Shown: one piece after another, positions 17,922 through 27,916 of the stretch | Layout: every line of letters begins with the position of its first letter | How positions within the stretch are numbered: the first letter of the stretch is position 1 | NCBI RefSeq assembly: GCF_003148665.1 | Contig: NZ_QGGQ01000002.1 | Span: 655,071 to 719,070 of the forward strand | DNA length: 64,000 bases | Reading direction: 5' to 3' | DNA from: Maribacter polysiphoniae | Lineage (GTDB): Bacteria > Bacteroidota > Bacteroidia > Flavobacteriales > Flavobacteriaceae | The notes under the pieces: model-generated | Seen by the model: only the letters and a program-made list of their open reading frames with translations | What the model was told of the DNA's origin: nothing | Databases searched by the model: none | Translations under genes and position numbers: made by a program

Positions 17922-19937
17922 ATGAACCCATTACTTACCCCCTTTGATACCGCACCCTTTTCCAAAATAAAAAACGAACATTTTAAGCCTGCCTTTTTAC
18001 AAGCAATCGAAGATGCCCGGGCAGAAATTGATGCGATAACAGTGAATACCGCTGCGCCAACTTTTGAAAATACCATTGAGGCATTGGAGTTTTCAGGACA
18101 GCAATTGGATAGGGTCTCAAGTGTGTTCTTCAATTTAAATTCGGCAGAGACGAATGAGGAAATCCAAAAAATAGCTCAGGAAGTATCCCCTTTACTATCC
18201 GAATTCAGCAATGACATCACGTTAAACGAAGCACTTTTCAAGAGAATAAAGTCCGTTTACGAACAAAAAGACCAACTTGACCTCACGGTTGAACAAGATA
18301 CGTTACTCGACAAAAAGTACAAAAGCTTTAGTCGTAATGGGGCCAATTTACCTGAAGATAAAAAGCAACGCTTACGCGAGATAGACACTGAACTCTCCAA
18401 ACTCAAATTAAAATTTGGAGAAAACGTTTTGGCCGAGACCAACTCCTTCGAAATGCATCTCACCGATGAAAATGATCTGGACGGATTACCGGAAGGCGAA
18501 AAGGAGGCCGCTGCACAGATGGCCAAGTCAAAAAACAAAGAAGGTTGGTTGGTAACCCTGGACTATCCGAGCTATATTCCATTTATGAAATATGCCAAGA
18601 ACAGGGAACTCCGCAAAAAACTTTTCTTGGCATTTGGCAGTAAGGCTTTTCACAATAACGAATTTGACAATCAGGAAAACGTACTCATGATCGCCAATCT
18701 GCGTCATGAAAGGGCAGTCCTTTTAGGTTACCCATCACATGCCCATTTTGTTTTGGAAGAACGTATGGCCGAAACACCTGATAAGGTTTATGTTTTTTTA
18801 AATGAACTTTTGGTCAAGGCAAAACCCGCAGCGGAAAGGGAGTATAAGCAATTGGAAGATTTCGCCAAGGAATTGGACGGTATAGACCAGTTGCAGAAAT
18901 GGGATGGTTCATACTATGCCGAAAAATTGAAACAGAAGCTTTTTGACCTTGATGACGAAAAATTAAAGCCCTATTTCAAGTTGGAAAATGTCATAGCCGG
19001 GGTTTTCAAGGTTGCCGAAAAATTGTTCGGATTGCATTTTACCGAAGTGTTTGACATTGACACGTACCACGACGAGGTAAAAACATACCGCGTAACCGAT
19101 GATAAGAACAACCTTGTTTCCCTGTTTTATGCCGATTTTCACCCCAGGGCCGGCAAGCGTGGTGGCGCATGGATGACCTCCTTTAAGCCCCAATATGTAA
19201 AAGACGGTGAAAATATTCGTCCACATATCTCCAACGTGTGCAATTTCACCCGTTCAACACCGAGCAAGCCCTCCTTATTGACCTTTAATGAAGTTACCAC
19301 CTTATTCCACGAATTTGGCCATGGTCTACACGGCATGCTCGCCAACACGACATATCCAAGCCTTTCGGGGACTTCGGTATATTGGGATTTTGTAGAACTT
19401 CCTAGTCAGATTATGGAAAATTGGTGTTATGAGAAAGAAGCCTTGGAGCTTTTCGCCACCCATTACGAAACCGGTGAAACCATACCTATGGAATTGATAA
19501 GTAAAATAAAGGAATCCGCTACTTTCCACGAAGGCATGGCCACTTTGCGCCAATTGAGTTTTGGATTTTTGGATATGTCTTGGCACGGTGCCGACCCTTC
19601 GAACATCAAAGATGTAAAAGCCCACGAAACCAAAGCCTTCGATGGTACCCAACTCTACCCCGATACTATTGAAACCTGTATGAGTACAGCCTTCTCACAT
19701 ATTTTCCAAGGCGGTTATTCCTCCGGGTATTACAGCTATAAGTGGGCCGAGGTCTTAGATGCCGATGCCTTTGCCTATTTTAAGGAAAAAGGAATCTTCA
19801 ATAAAGAGGTTGCCACAAAATTCAAGGAACATGTCCTATCCAAAGGGGGCACTGAAAAACCCATGGTTTTATACAAACGTTTTAGGGGTGCCGAACCAAA
19901 GGTTGAAGCCCTATTAAAGAGAGCTGGATTATTATAA
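17922..19937 (+). CDS. M3 family zinc metallopeptidase (oligopeptidase A / dipeptidyl carboxypeptidase type)
   Basis: 671 residues. The zinc site HEFGH is at residues 463-467, inside LFHEFGHGLHGML, with the third-ligand region downstream (DFVELPSQIMENW). The N-terminus MNPLLTPFDTAPFSKI is typical of M3A enzymes. There is no signal peptide, so a cytoplasmic role in degrading short peptides is likely (family knowledge). It follows purE by 128 nt and ends at a strong bidirectional terminator. Dcp-like and OpdA-like activities cannot be told apart by eye. Confidence 0.93.
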   Translation: MNPLLTPFDTAPFSKIKNEHFKPAFLQAIEDARAEIDAITVNTAAPTFENTIEALEFSGQQLDRVSSVFFNLNSAETNEEIQKIAQEVSPLLSEFSNDITLNEALFKRIKSVYEQKDQLDLTVEQDTLLDKKYKSFSRNGANLPEDKKQRLREIDTELSKLKLKFGENVLAETNSFEMHLTDENDLDGLPEGEKEAAAQMAKSKNKEGWLVTLDYPSYIPFMKYAKNRELRKKLFLAFGSKAFHNNEFDNQENVLMIANLRHERAVLLGYPSHAHFVLEERMAETPDKVYVFLNELLVKAKPAAEREYKQLEDFAKELDGIDQLQKWDGSYYAEKLKQKLFDLDDEKLKPYFKLENVIAGVFKVAEKLFGLHFTEVFDIDTYHDEVKTYRVTDDKNNLVSLFYADFHPRAGKRGGAWMTSFKPQYVKDGENIRPHISNVCNFTRSTPSKPSLLTFNEVTTLFHEFGHGLHGMLANTTYPSLSGTSVYWDFVELPSQIMENWCYEKEALELFATHYETGETIPMELISKIKESATFHEGMATLRQLSFGFLDMSWHGADPSNIKDVKAHETKAFDGTQLYPDTIETCMSTAFSHIFQGGYSSGYYSYKWAEVLDADAFAYFKEKGIFNKEVATKFKEHVLSKGGTEKPMVLYKRFRGAEPKVEALLKRAGLL

Positions 19938-20022
19938 ACCGAAATTGAAATACCGTTCCCCGGGACATGGAAAACGAGTAGCCCATTAGTAACAGGATGG
20001 CCTAAAAAACTGTCTGTAGTAT

Positions 20023-20072
20023 GGAAGAAAGCCACAATTGGGAAAATCCTTGATTGTGGCTTTCTTCCTTTT
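20023..20072. terminator. Bidirectional terminator between convergent M3 peptidase and rhodanese genes
   Basis: A perfect 16-bp stem (20023-20038 with 20053-20068) has a 14-nt loop. The right arm is T-rich and followed by TTTT; the left arm gives a T-rich tail on the minus strand. It lies between two convergent stop codons. Confidence 0.75.
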
Positions 20073-20093
20073 CCGATATCGTGCGACAAAAGG

Positions 20094-20450
20094 CTATTGC
20101 TGCGCTTCCTTATACGCCACGTACCCTCCTTTAAGGCTATATACCCGTTTGTACCCTAATGAATCCAAATATCTTGTGGCATCAGCACTGCGTTTACCAC
20201 TACGGCAATACAGGTAAATAGTTTTATCCTTATCGATTGTTTCGAACCCTAGCTTAAAATCATCGCTCTTCCAATCAATATTCATGGCATTTACCAAATG
20301 CCCATCGTTATACTCCTTAGGTGTTCTAACATCTACCAATAAAATGGTATCCAATTCCGCCTGGGGAACTTCCGTTATATGCTTTTCCTTGATTTGTGAA
20401 CAGCTTACGCCCACAAATAACACAATACTCATCAATAAAACTATTCTCAT
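20094..20450 (-). CDS. Rhodanese-like domain lipoprotein
   Basis: 118 residues from ATG 20450 (MRIVLLMSIVLFVGVSC), which gives a lipoprotein signal; the longer frame adds a hydrophilic stretch overlapping the sigma-factor promoter region. The single rhodanese domain has the active-site loop CRSGKRS and flanking DVRTPKEYNDGH and SLKGGYVAYK. The catalytic Cys is present, so sulfur-transfer or redox chemistry in the periplasm is possible; the substrate is unknown. It is divergent from the ECF sigma-factor gene. Confidence 0.88.
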   Translation of the reverse strand: MRIVLLMSIVLFVGVSCSQIKEKHITEVPQAELDTILLVDVRTPKEYNDGHLVNAMNIDWKSDDFKLGFETIDKDKTIYLYCRSGKRSADATRYLDSLGYKRVYSLKGGYVAYKEAQQ

Positions 20451-20522
20451 ACTGGGATCTCTTTTTTCAAAAATAGGTATAATCATTAAATTTAATTTAT
20501 TTTTGATGGCAGCAACAAATTC

Positions 20523-21077
20523 ATGACAGACCACCAATTACATCCCGAAACTTGGGTAGACAGATACGCTGACTATCTTTTCAACTATGCCGTGACCCGG
20601 GTCAGTGATGCGGAAATTGCAAAAGACCTGGTACAGGAAACCTTTTTTGCCGGTTTAAAATCAGCTACCAATTACAAAGGTACCGCTGCCGAACGTACCT
20701 GGCTTATTGCCATTCTTAAAAGAAAGGTAATCGATTATTATCGAAAAATCAATTCAAATAAAGGCAAAGCTGAAGTGCGCATGGGCTATAGCAGTCAAAT
20801 GGACGCGGATGGTGATTGGCTCGAAGAACAGGTTGCCGACCCTTTAAGCATTCTTGAAAACGATGATATCGAAAACGAGGAATTAGGCTTGGCGATCCAG
20901 GAGTGTATTTCAAAATTGCCCAAAAAACAATCCTTGGTGTTCACCCTGAAAACGATTCAAGGTATGGATACGGAAGATATTTGTAAAGAACTGGACATAA
21001 ACCCGTCTAATCTTTGGGTGATGATCCATAGGGCCAGAACCGCTTTGATGGACTGTCTTAACAAAAATTGGTTTTAA
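20523..21077 (+). CDS. ECF-type RNA polymerase sigma factor
   Basis: 184 residues. Region 2 runs through YADYLFNYAVTRVSD, DLVQETFF and TWLIAILKRKVIDYYRK. Region 4 is ISKLPKKQSLVF followed by an HTH (DTEDICKELDINPSNLWVMIHRAR). It resembles the Bacteroidota-centred TIGR02943 sigma group, judged by eye. The next gene begins 3 nt after the stop and encodes a small HxxxCxxC protein, so this is probably a sigma/anti-sigma pair. A TATTTTTG element is at 20498-20505. Target genes are unknown. Confidence 0.92.
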   Translation: MTDHQLHPETWVDRYADYLFNYAVTRVSDAEIAKDLVQETFFAGLKSATNYKGTAAERTWLIAILKRKVIDYYRKINSNKGKAEVRMGYSSQMDADGDWLEEQVADPLSILENDDIENEELGLAIQECISKLPKKQSLVFTLKTIQGMDTEDICKELDINPSNLWVMIHRARTALMDCLNKNWF

Positions 21078-21079
21078 CT

Positions 21080-21307
21080 ATGATATCGTGCGAAGAAGCA
21101 GCTATTATCTGCAACAAGGAACAATATAAGGAGGCAACTTTTACCGAAAAGTTTAAGTTGATCATACATCTTTTCTTTTGTAAAACCTGCTCCAAATTCT
21201 CTAAAAAAAACTCCGAACTCACATCACTCTGCGACAAGGCCCATTTACACGCATTACCTGAAAAGGACAAGGTGAAAATGAAAAAGGAAATCAACGAAAA
21301 GATTTAG
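21080..21307 (+). CDS. Small zinc-binding anti-sigma-factor-like protein
   Basis: 75 residues from ATG 21080; the frame from TTG 21068 would overlap the sigma gene. It carries H-L-F-F-C-K-T-C, the HxxxCxxC signature of zinc anti-sigma (ZAS/zf-HC2) domains, plus an N-terminal Cys (SCEEAAIIC). There is no transmembrane helix, so it would act as a soluble, possibly redox-sensitive, regulator of the sigma factor encoded 2 nt upstream (inference). Similar short Flavobacteriaceae proteins may carry misleading glycine-dehydrogenase labels; the length excludes that. Its last 4 nt overlap the convergent membrane-protein gene. Confidence 0.75.
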   Translation: MISCEEAAIICNKEQYKEATFTEKFKLIIHLFFCKTCSKFSKKNSELTSLCDKAHLHALPEKDKVKMKKEINEKI

Positions 21308-22119
21308 AACAAGTACACCAATACCCAAATAAGTCCGCACCAAAATAGAGGAATGGCCTCCACCCAAAAAGAAGAAAAATATTTGGACTGATTCCGTTTG
21401 GTCACGAACATGAGTCCACCCAAGACCAAAAAAAGCACCCCCTTTGCAATCAGTTCGCTTTCTGAGATCACATCCTTGAAATACGTCAGGATAAAAAACA
21501 TAAGTACCAAAAAGGCTCCGAACACCTTCGTTCGCATTACCCCGATGCGCTGAGGAATCGTCTTCAATTCAGGTTCGTCATAGGCCAAATCCCTAATCTC
21601 AAACGGAATCAACAACACCAATACCAAAAGTATACGTTGCACGACCTCGACCCAAACGTCCCAAACCAAAACCTTATGTGTCCCGACCATGGGCAAAACA
21701 ACCGTAATTCCAGACCATACCAAGGCAACTACCAATATCTTAAGTCCACCAAGACTTCTTAAATTACGGGCCCTTGGCAATACCGGCAAAGCGTAAAAAC
21801 CGGTCAAGGCAGCCAATATGGACAGAATCAACCAGGTATCCATACTTAAAAACCAACCGTGGTAACAGGTAAGCGCAAAACAAACAAAACTGAAAAATTG
21901 GATGTTTTTATGGTATCTGTTTCCTACCAACAAATACTTTTTGGCCTCAACCCCGTATTTAATGAAATTATAATTGACAATGGTACCAAAAAAAACAAAA
22001 TACATGAGGTGACCATCCAATTCGACATTAAAAAAAAAGGTCGTGACCTTTACCAATGATACTACAGCCAAAGCTACATGTATACTAGCATCCAGATAAA
22101 AATCGAACAGTCGCTTCAT
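21304..22119 (-). CDS. UbiA-like polytopic membrane protein
   Basis: About 271 residues from ATG 22119 (MKRLFDFY; ATG 22128 would add three). Seven to nine hydrophobic helices fill the protein. A cytoplasmic loop EIRDLAYDEPELKTIPQRIG matches the second Asp-rich motif of UbiA prenyltransferases (DxxxD with a following Lys-Thr-x-Pro). The first motif, expected as NDxxDxxxD, reads NYNFIKYGVEAKK and has no Asp. It is therefore UbiA-like in fold, but prenyltransferase activity is doubtful. It is divergent from gcvP and convergent with the anti-sigma gene. Confidence 0.75.
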   Translation of the reverse strand: MKRLFDFYLDASIHVALAVVSLVKVTTFFFNVELDGHLMYFVFFGTIVNYNFIKYGVEAKKYLLVGNRYHKNIQFFSFVCFALTCYHGWFLSMDTWLILSILAALTGFYALPVLPRARNLRSLGGLKILVVALVWSGITVVLPMVGTHKVLVWDVWVEVVQRILLVLVLLIPFEIRDLAYDEPELKTIPQRIGVMRTKVFGAFLVLMFFILTYFKDVISESELIAKGVLFLVLGGLMFVTKRNQSKYFSSFWVEAIPLFWCGLIWVLVYLF

Positions 22120-22226
22120 GAAGTTCATCGGGTAAAAATAACCAAACTGTTTATAACCCTTTGATTTCGTTAAAAACTTTAGTCCATTAGACCAACAATA
22201 CGCTTAATTTAAAAGGATTAAATTCC

Positions 22227-22234
22227 TAAGTTTG
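22227..22234 (+). promoter_or_regulatory. Candidate -7 element of gcvP
   Basis: TAAGTTTG fits TAnnTTTG and lies 21 nt before the gcvP ATG. No good -33 TTG is seen at the proper distance. No glycine riboswitch is visible upstream. Confidence 0.35.
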
Positions 22235-22255
22235 CCCTTCAAAATACTGCTGATT

Positions 22256-25111
22256 ATGAGAACAGATTTGTTTGCTTCACGCCACATTGGAATCAATGAA
22301 GGAGACCTTCAAGAAATGCTTAAAACCGTTAAGGCCGAAAGTTTAGATCAAATAATCGACGAAACCATTCCTTCGGACATTCGATTGGCCCAACCCCTTC
22401 AGTTATCCAAGGCGATGAGCGAGCATGGATTCCTATCGCACATCAAAGCATTATCCTCAAAAAACAAACTATTCAAATCGTATATAGGTCTTGGTTATCA
22501 CGAGTCCATCACACCTTCAGTCATTCTGAGGAATATCTTGGAAAACCCAGGGTGGTACACGGCTTATACCCCATACCAGGCCGAAATCGCACAAGGCAGG
22601 TTGGAAGCTCTTTTAAACTTTCAGACCGTCATTGCCGATCTCACCGGAATGGAACTGGCAAATGCATCACTTTTGGATGAAAGCACCGCTGCAGCCGAAG
22701 CCATGTCCATGTTATTCGACGTTCGTACCAGAGCCCAAAAGAAAGACAATGTCGTTAAATTCTTTGTATCCGAGGAAGTCTTACCACAGACCATATCCTT
22801 GTTACAAACACGATCTAATCCGTTGGGCATCGAGTTGGTCATTGGCAATCATGGGCAATTTGAATTTGGATCGGACTTTTTCGGGGCATTATTGCAATAC
22901 CCCGGTAAATACGGACAGGTTTATGATTATTCCACTTTTGTGGCAAAGGCCAAGGAAAACGAAATAAAAGTAGCGGTTGCCGCCGATATCCTAAGCTTGG
23001 TCCTTTTGACCCCTCCCGGGGAATTCGGGGCTGACGTGGTCGTAGGCACCACCCAACGTTTTGGGATCCCTTTGGGCTATGGCGGTCCACATGCAGCCTT
23101 CTTTGCCACTAAGGAGGCGTATAAAAGAAATATACCCGGAAGGATCATTGGCCTGACCAAAGACGCCGATGGACAGCCTGCCTTGCGAATGGCGCTACAA
23201 ACAAGGGAACAACACATAAAACGCGATAAGGCAACCTCCAACATCTGTACCGCTCAGGTACTTTTGGCGGTCATGGCCGGAATGTACGCTGTATATCACG
23301 GTCCAAAGGGATTAAAATATATCGCAACCAAAGTGCACAACCATGCAAAAACCCTACACCAAGGTCTTTTGCAATTAGGTTTTGAATCATTGAACACAGC
23401 GTTTTTCGATACGCTTAAAATCAATGTTACCGATTCCGATAAGCTTCGGGCAATAGCTGAAGACAAAGGCATCAATTTCAATTATATCGACAAGGGCACT
23501 GTATCCATCTCAATACATGAAGCAACGGATGAACAAGATCTGAATTCCATTTTCACTTGTTTTGCACAACTAAAAGACCAGAAGGAAAGCCTTTCTTTTT
23601 CCGAACCATTTGACGAAGTGATTCCCATCGCACTTTCGCGAAAAAGCACTTTCTTGGATAATGAGGTCTTCAACAAGTATCATTCTGAGACAGAACTGAT
23701 GCGCTACATCAAGAAATTGGAGCGCAAAGACCTATCGTTAAACCATTCTATGATCTCGTTGGGTTCCTGTACCATGAAATTGAATGCCGCCAGTGAAATG
23801 CTGCCCCTAAGCTGGGCAGAATGGGGCAACATACATCCCTTTGTTCCTTTGGACCAAGCCCAAGGCTACCAAGAAGTTCTTCACGAATTGGAAAAAGACC
23901 TATCGACAATCACAGGTTTCGCAGCCACCTCGATACAACCTAATTCCGGTGCCCAAGGTGAATATACCGGATTAATGGTCATTCGGGCCTACCACAAGTC
24001 CCAAAAAGAAGACCACCGTAATATTTGCCTAATCCCTGCATCGGCCCACGGTACGAATCCAGCATCGGCGGTCATGGCAGGCATGAAAGTGATTGTAACC
24101 AAAACCGATGAAAAAGGGAATATCGATATTGTGGATCTAGAGGAGAAAGCCAAATTGCATTCTGAAAACCTAGCCGCATTGATGGTTACCTATCCATCTA
24201 CACATGGGGTTTTCGAATCATCGATAAAACACATCACCAAGATCATTCATGACCATGGAGGGCAGGTATATATGGATGGCGCCAATATGAACGCCCAAGT
24301 AGGACTCACCAATCCAGCCACTATCGGTGCGGATGTATGCCACTTGAACCTTCACAAAACCTTTGCCATTCCCCATGGAGGTGGTGGTCCCGGTGTGGGC
24401 CCTATATGTGTGGCCGAACAACTGGTGCCTTTCCTACCCGGCAACCCATTGGTTAAGACCGGTGGAAGCCATGCGATTACCGCCATCTCAGGAGCCCCTT
24501 GGGGTAGCTCGTTAGTTTGCTTGATTTCCTATGGATACATAAAAATGCTAGGGGAACAGGGGTTGACAAACAGCACTAAAATAGCCATACTTAACGCCAA
24601 CTACATTAAGGAACGACTAAGCGGCAGGTTTGATGTTCTTTATACTGGGGAAAATGGTCGTGCAGCCCATGAAATGATCATTGACTGTCGTCCGTTCAAG
24701 CAAAACGGCATTGAAGTGACCGATATCGCCAAGCGTCTTATGGACTATGGATTTCATGCTCCCACCGTTTCCTTCCCGGTTGCAGGTACGTTGATGATCG
24801 AACCTACCGAGAGTGAAAGTAAAACCGAATTGGATCGTTTTTGTGATGCCTTACTGGCCATTCGCAATGAAATAGATTTGGCCGTGGAAAACCCCGAAAA
24901 CAACCCCTTAAAAAATGCCCCCCATACCATGTCGATGCTAACAAGTGATGATTGGGCATTTCCATATAGCCGACAAGAAGCGGCTTTTCCGTTACCCTAT
25001 GTTTCGGACAATAAGTTTTGGCCAACGGTAAGAAGGGTTGATGATGCCTATGGAGATCGTAATCTTATTTGCAGTTGTACACCCATTGAAGCCTATATTG
25101 AATCAGAATAA
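22256..25111 (+). CDS. gcvP: Glycine dehydrogenase (aminomethyl-transferring), P protein of the glycine cleavage system
   Basis: 951 residues from ATG 22256 ([12 protein letters not shown]); the TTG at 22232 overlaps the candidate -7 element and is rejected. This is the long form in which both PLP-fold halves are joined. The C-terminal half carries the PLP lysine (Lys701) in [21 protein letters not shown]; the N-terminal half has the FASRHIG opening and [12 protein letters not shown]. It decarboxylates glycine and passes the aminomethyl group to lipoyl-GcvH. No gcvH or gcvT lies nearby, so the genes are dispersed, as is common in this phylum. Confidence 0.98.
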   Translation: MRTDLFASRHIGINEGDLQEMLKTVKAESLDQIIDETIPSDIRLAQPLQLSKAMSEHGFLSHIKALSSKNKLFKSYIGLGYHESITPSVILRNILENPGWYTAYTPYQAEIAQGRLEALLNFQTVIADLTGMELANASLLDESTAAAEAMSMLFDVRTRAQKKDNVVKFFVSEEVLPQTISLLQTRSNPLGIELVIGNHGQFEFGSDFFGALLQYPGKYGQVYDYSTFVAKAKENEIKVAVAADILSLVLLTPPGEFGADVVVGTTQRFGIPLGYGGPHAAFFATKEAYKRNIPGRIIGLTKDADGQPALRMALQTREQHIKRDKATSNICTAQVLLAVMAGMYAVYHGPKGLKYIATKVHNHAKTLHQGLLQLGFESLNTAFFDTLKINVTDSDKLRAIAEDKGINFNYIDKGTVSISIHEATDEQDLNSIFTCFAQLKDQKESLSFSEPFDEVIPIALSRKSTFLDNEVFNKYHSETELMRYIKKLERKDLSLNHSMISLGSCTMKLNAASEMLPLSWAEWGNIHPFVPLDQAQGYQEVLHELEKDLSTITGFAATSIQPNSGAQGEYTGLMVIRAYHKSQKEDHRNICLIPASAHGTNPASAVMAGMKVIVTKTDEKGNIDIVDLEEKAKLHSENLAALMVTYPSTHGVFESSIKHITKIIHDHGGQVYMDGANMNAQVGLTNPATIGADVCHLNLHKTFAIPHGGGGPGVGPICVAEQLVPFLPGNPLVKTGGSHAITAISGAPWGSSLVCLISYGYIKMLGEQGLTNSTKIAILNANYIKERLSGRFDVLYTGENGRAAHEMIIDCRPFKQNGIEVTDIAKRLMDYGFHAPTVSFPVAGTLMIEPTESESKTELDRFCDALLAIRNEIDLAVENPENNPLKNAPHTMSMLTSDDWAFPYSRQEAAFPLPYVSDNKFWPTVRRVDDAYGDRNLICSCTPIEAYIESE

Positions 25112-25269
25112 CATTATAAACCCCCGTAAACAGATGCCTTTTTGTTAATCTTTAATACATTTGTTTATTAATTTATTTATATCAAATAATCTTGAACATC
25201 GTATTGTTACCCCATTTTATTCCCCTCGAAATTTAGGGATTGGGTAATTTGCGTAAAATTTTATCAATA

Positions 25270-26328
25270 ATGAGCATAGCCATTACCGGAACAGGGTCTT
25301 TTAGACCATCCATCATCATTGAAAACTCATATTTCGAAAAAAACACTTTCTTGAATAGCGATGGGACGGTCATCGAAGGCCCGAACGAAGTCATCATAGA
25401 AAAATTCAAATCAATTACAGGTATTGAACAAAGACGCTACGCAAAAAAAGAGTTGAAAACCTCTGACTTAGGTCATTTAGCGGCAGCAAAAGCTATTGAA
25501 AATGCCGGTATTGATAAAGAAACATTGGACTACATCATATTTGCCCATAACTTCGGCGATCTGTCCGTAGGCCAGATCCAAGGCGACACCCTTCCAAGTC
25601 TCGCCACACGTGTAAAGCATAAATTGGATATCAAAAATCCAAAATGTGTGGCTTATGATATGCTTTTTGGTTGTCCCGGATGGATCGAAGGTGTTATACA
25701 GGCCAACGCATTCATTAAAGCGGGAATGGCAAAAAAATGTTTGGTCATTGGTGCCGACACCCTTTCAAGGGTGGTCGATGATTATGACCGTGACACCATG
25801 CTATATTCAGATGGCGCGGGTGCCGCAATTATAGAGGAGACTGAAGGCAAGGGACAATTCCTGAACTTTGAAACGGCTACTTATGCCAATGACGAGGCCT
25901 TCTATTTGTTTTTTGGCAAATCGTATAACAAGGACCTTAAGGAAGATAGACGTTACATAAAAATGTACGGTCGAAAAATTTATGAGTTTGCCATATCCCA
26001 TGTACCCCAAGCGATGAAAGAATGCTTGGATAAAACTGGAAGGGATATTTCCGAAGTCAAAAAAATATTCATACACCAGGCCAACGAAAAAATGGATGAG
26101 GCCATTGTAAAAAGGTTCTATAGACAATATAAACTTAAACCCCCAACAGATATTATGCCAATGACCATTGGTAGATTGGGAAACAGTTCCGTTGCCACGA
26201 TACCCACCCTGTATGACAAAGTAAGAAAAGGGAACATTGAAGGCCACAGTATCAAAAAAGGTGATGTGGTACTCTTTGCCAGTGTGGGTGCCGGCATGAA
26301 CATCAATGCCATGGTATACGAAGTTTAA
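25270..26328 (+). CDS. 3-oxoacyl-ACP synthase III family protein (FabH-like thiolase fold)
   Basis: 352 residues from ATG 25270 (MSIAITGTGSFRPS); the upstream TTG at 25240 lies in an A+T-rich leader and gives an unlikely N-terminus. The catalytic triad is complete: Cys135 (LFGCPG), His269 (IHQANEK) and Asn305 (LGNSSVA). The family condenses an acyl-CoA or acyl-ACP starter with malonyl-ACP. It is larger than housekeeping FabH (about 320-330) and has no fab genes beside it, so it may make a specialised lipid starter (inference). A TACATTTG is at 25156-25163 in the 158-nt upstream gap. A strong terminator follows. Confidence 0.9.
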   Translation: MSIAITGTGSFRPSIIIENSYFEKNTFLNSDGTVIEGPNEVIIEKFKSITGIEQRRYAKKELKTSDLGHLAAAKAIENAGIDKETLDYIIFAHNFGDLSVGQIQGDTLPSLATRVKHKLDIKNPKCVAYDMLFGCPGWIEGVIQANAFIKAGMAKKCLVIGADTLSRVVDDYDRDTMLYSDGAGAAIIEETEGKGQFLNFETATYANDEAFYLFFGKSYNKDLKEDRRYIKMYGRKIYEFAISHVPQAMKECLDKTGRDISEVKKIFIHQANEKMDEAIVKRFYRQYKLKPPTDIMPMTIGRLGNSSVATIPTLYDKVRKGNIEGHSIKKGDVVLFASVGAGMNINAMVYEV

Positions 26329-26355
26329 AATTCGCACACATCCCAAATAAAGAAT

Positions 26356-26392
26356 TGCAGAGGTATATGGTTATGCCTCTGCATATTTTTTT
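26356..26392 (+). terminator. Terminator after the FabH-like gene
   Basis: The stem TGCAGAGG (26356-26363) with CCTCTGCA (26376-26383) has a 12-nt loop and is followed by TATTTTTTT. Confidence 0.85.
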
Positions 26393-26457
26393 AACTTCGT
26401 ACTTACTATAGAATGACCAACCTTTTATTAGGGGCATCAAAATAACGCTTAGTTTAG

Positions 26458-26982
26458 ATGTACGAAAAAACATTTCCCAATAAACGATTCGAAAAAACCC
26501 TTTCTTTTTTAGAAAAGCACATTACTACCCAAGAAACGATTTTAGACTTAGGGGTTGAAAATCCTTTTTCCAAGATCATGAAAGAACATGGATATACGGT
26601 CAGTAATACCAAAGGAGAGGATTTAGACCTGGATTTCGAGACAATAACCCAAAGTAAGACCGATGTCGTCACGGCCTTTGAGATTTTTGAACATCTTATC
26701 GCCCCATTCAACGTACTGCGTGAAATAAAGGCCGACAAACTTGTTGCCAGTATTCCATTGCGATTATGGTTCTCCCCCGCTTACCAAAGCAAAACCGATC
26801 CCTGGGACAGGCATTATCACGAATTCGAGGATTGGCAATTCGATTGGCTATTGGAAAAGGCCGGATGGAAAATCATTGACAGGGACAAATGGACGAATCC
26901 CGTTAAAAAAATCGGTTTTAGACCCCTCTTACGAAGCTTTACCCCAAGATATTATATCGTTTATGCCGAAAGGATAAGATAG
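26458..26982 (+). CDS. Class I SAM-dependent methyltransferase-like protein
   Basis: 174 residues, short for the family. The SAM-binding region is seen as ILDLGVENPFS (motif I without a canonical GxGxG) and DVVTAFEIFEHLIAPFNVLREI, the acidic/EHL motif of Methyltransf_11-like enzymes. The N-terminus MYEKTFPNKRFEKTL is compact and no extra domain follows. The target is unknown. The next gene, a family 2 glycosyltransferase, starts 22 nt later, so the pair may modify one glycan or surface polymer (inference). Confidence 0.75.
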   Translation: MYEKTFPNKRFEKTLSFLEKHITTQETILDLGVENPFSKIMKEHGYTVSNTKGEDLDLDFETITQSKTDVVTAFEIFEHLIAPFNVLREIKADKLVASIPLRLWFSPAYQSKTDPWDRHYHEFEDWQFDWLLEKAGWKIIDRDKWTNPVKKIGFRPLLRSFTPRYYIVYAERIR

Positions 26983-27004
26983 GCAGAGCATAAAAAACAC
27001 TAAA

Positions 27005-27859
27005 TTGAAGTATTACATTGTTATACCGGCGCATAACGAAGAGGCCTTTTTAGAGGAAACCCTAAGGTCTTTGTCCGCACAAACCCTACCACCCAAAAAG
27101 GTTATCATCGTCAATGACAATTCCTCCGATGGCACTGAAAAGATCATTGACGCTTTCTGCAACAAGCACAACACCTACCTAAAACTAAATACGAGCTCGT
27201 CTAAGGAACATCTTCCAGGCAGTAAGGTAATCAATGCTTTTCGCAAAGGATTGGCGCTCTTAGACGATGAATATGATTTTATCGTTAAGCTCGATGCCGA
27301 TCTGATCCTTCCTAAAAACTACTTTGAATCCATAGCCTCGGTTTTCAACGAAAACAAAAATATCGGTTTAGCCGGTGGGTTCGTTTATGAGCTCGATTCA
27401 AACAACGAATGGACACTGAACCACCCCATGAACAAAAAGCACGTAAGAGGCGCTTTTAAAGCCTATACAAAGGAGTGTTTCAAAAGTATCGACGGACTCA
27501 GAAATGCTATGGGTTGGGATACTGTGGATGAATTATTGGCACAATACCACGGTTTTGAGATCAAGACCTTGGATGAATTAAGGGTAAAACATTTACGACC
27601 CACAGGGAAAGCCTATAATGCAAAAGCGAAGTTGATGCAGGGCGAAGCCATGTACGCCATGGATTATGGATTCTTACTGACATCCATAGCCTCCTTAAAA
27701 ATGGCTTTAAAACAGAAAAACACAAAAACCTTTTACCATAACATGAAGGGCTTTTTCAAAGCCAAGGCAAGCAATCTTCAAAAAATGGTCTCCCCGGAAG
27801 AAGGAAAGTTCATTCGCAAGCTCCGATGGAAAGGCATTAAGGGTAAAATCATTGCCTAA
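27005..27859 (+). CDS. Glycosyltransferase family 2 protein
   Basis: 284 residues from a TTG start (KYYIVIPAHNEE follows directly, the normal GT2 N-terminus; no ATG is better placed). The GT-A fold shows IVNDNSSDGT (nucleotide-sugar binding) and the DxD-type motif KLDADLILP. An aromatic and basic C-terminal tail may contact membrane or acceptor. Donor and acceptor are unknown. It probably shares a transcript with the methyltransferase gene and ends at a bidirectional terminator. Confidence 0.87.
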   Translation: MKYYIVIPAHNEEAFLEETLRSLSAQTLPPKKVIIVNDNSSDGTEKIIDAFCNKHNTYLKLNTSSSKEHLPGSKVINAFRKGLALLDDEYDFIVKLDADLILPKNYFESIASVFNENKNIGLAGGFVYELDSNNEWTLNHPMNKKHVRGAFKAYTKECFKSIDGLRNAMGWDTVDELLAQYHGFEIKTLDELRVKHLRPTGKAYNAKAKLMQGEAMYAMDYGFLLTSIASLKMALKQKNTKTFYHNMKGFFKAKASNLQKMVSPEEGKFIRKLRWKGIKGKIIA

Positions 27860-27860
27860 A

Positions 27861-27897
27861 AAAAAACATCCTAACAATAATGCTAGGATGTTTTTTT
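27861..27897. terminator. Bidirectional terminator between the glycosyltransferase and ompH genes
   Basis: The core stem CATCCTA (27867-27873) with TAGGATG (27884-27890) is flanked by A6 on the left and T7 on the right, so both strands end in a U-run. It sits between convergent stops. Confidence 0.88.
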
Positions 27898-27916
27898 AAT
27901 ATTCTTTTTTCGAGAA

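Noticed and set aside
21080..21307. Short ORF near gcvP as a glycine dehydrogenase fragment
   Set aside because: It has no P-protein sequence; it shows HxxxCxxC and directly follows a sigma factor. Full-length gcvP is intact at 22256-25111.
22129..22255. Glycine riboswitch upstream of gcvP
   Set aside because: No conserved glycine-aptamer core or paired aptamer layout is visible in this 127-nt gap.
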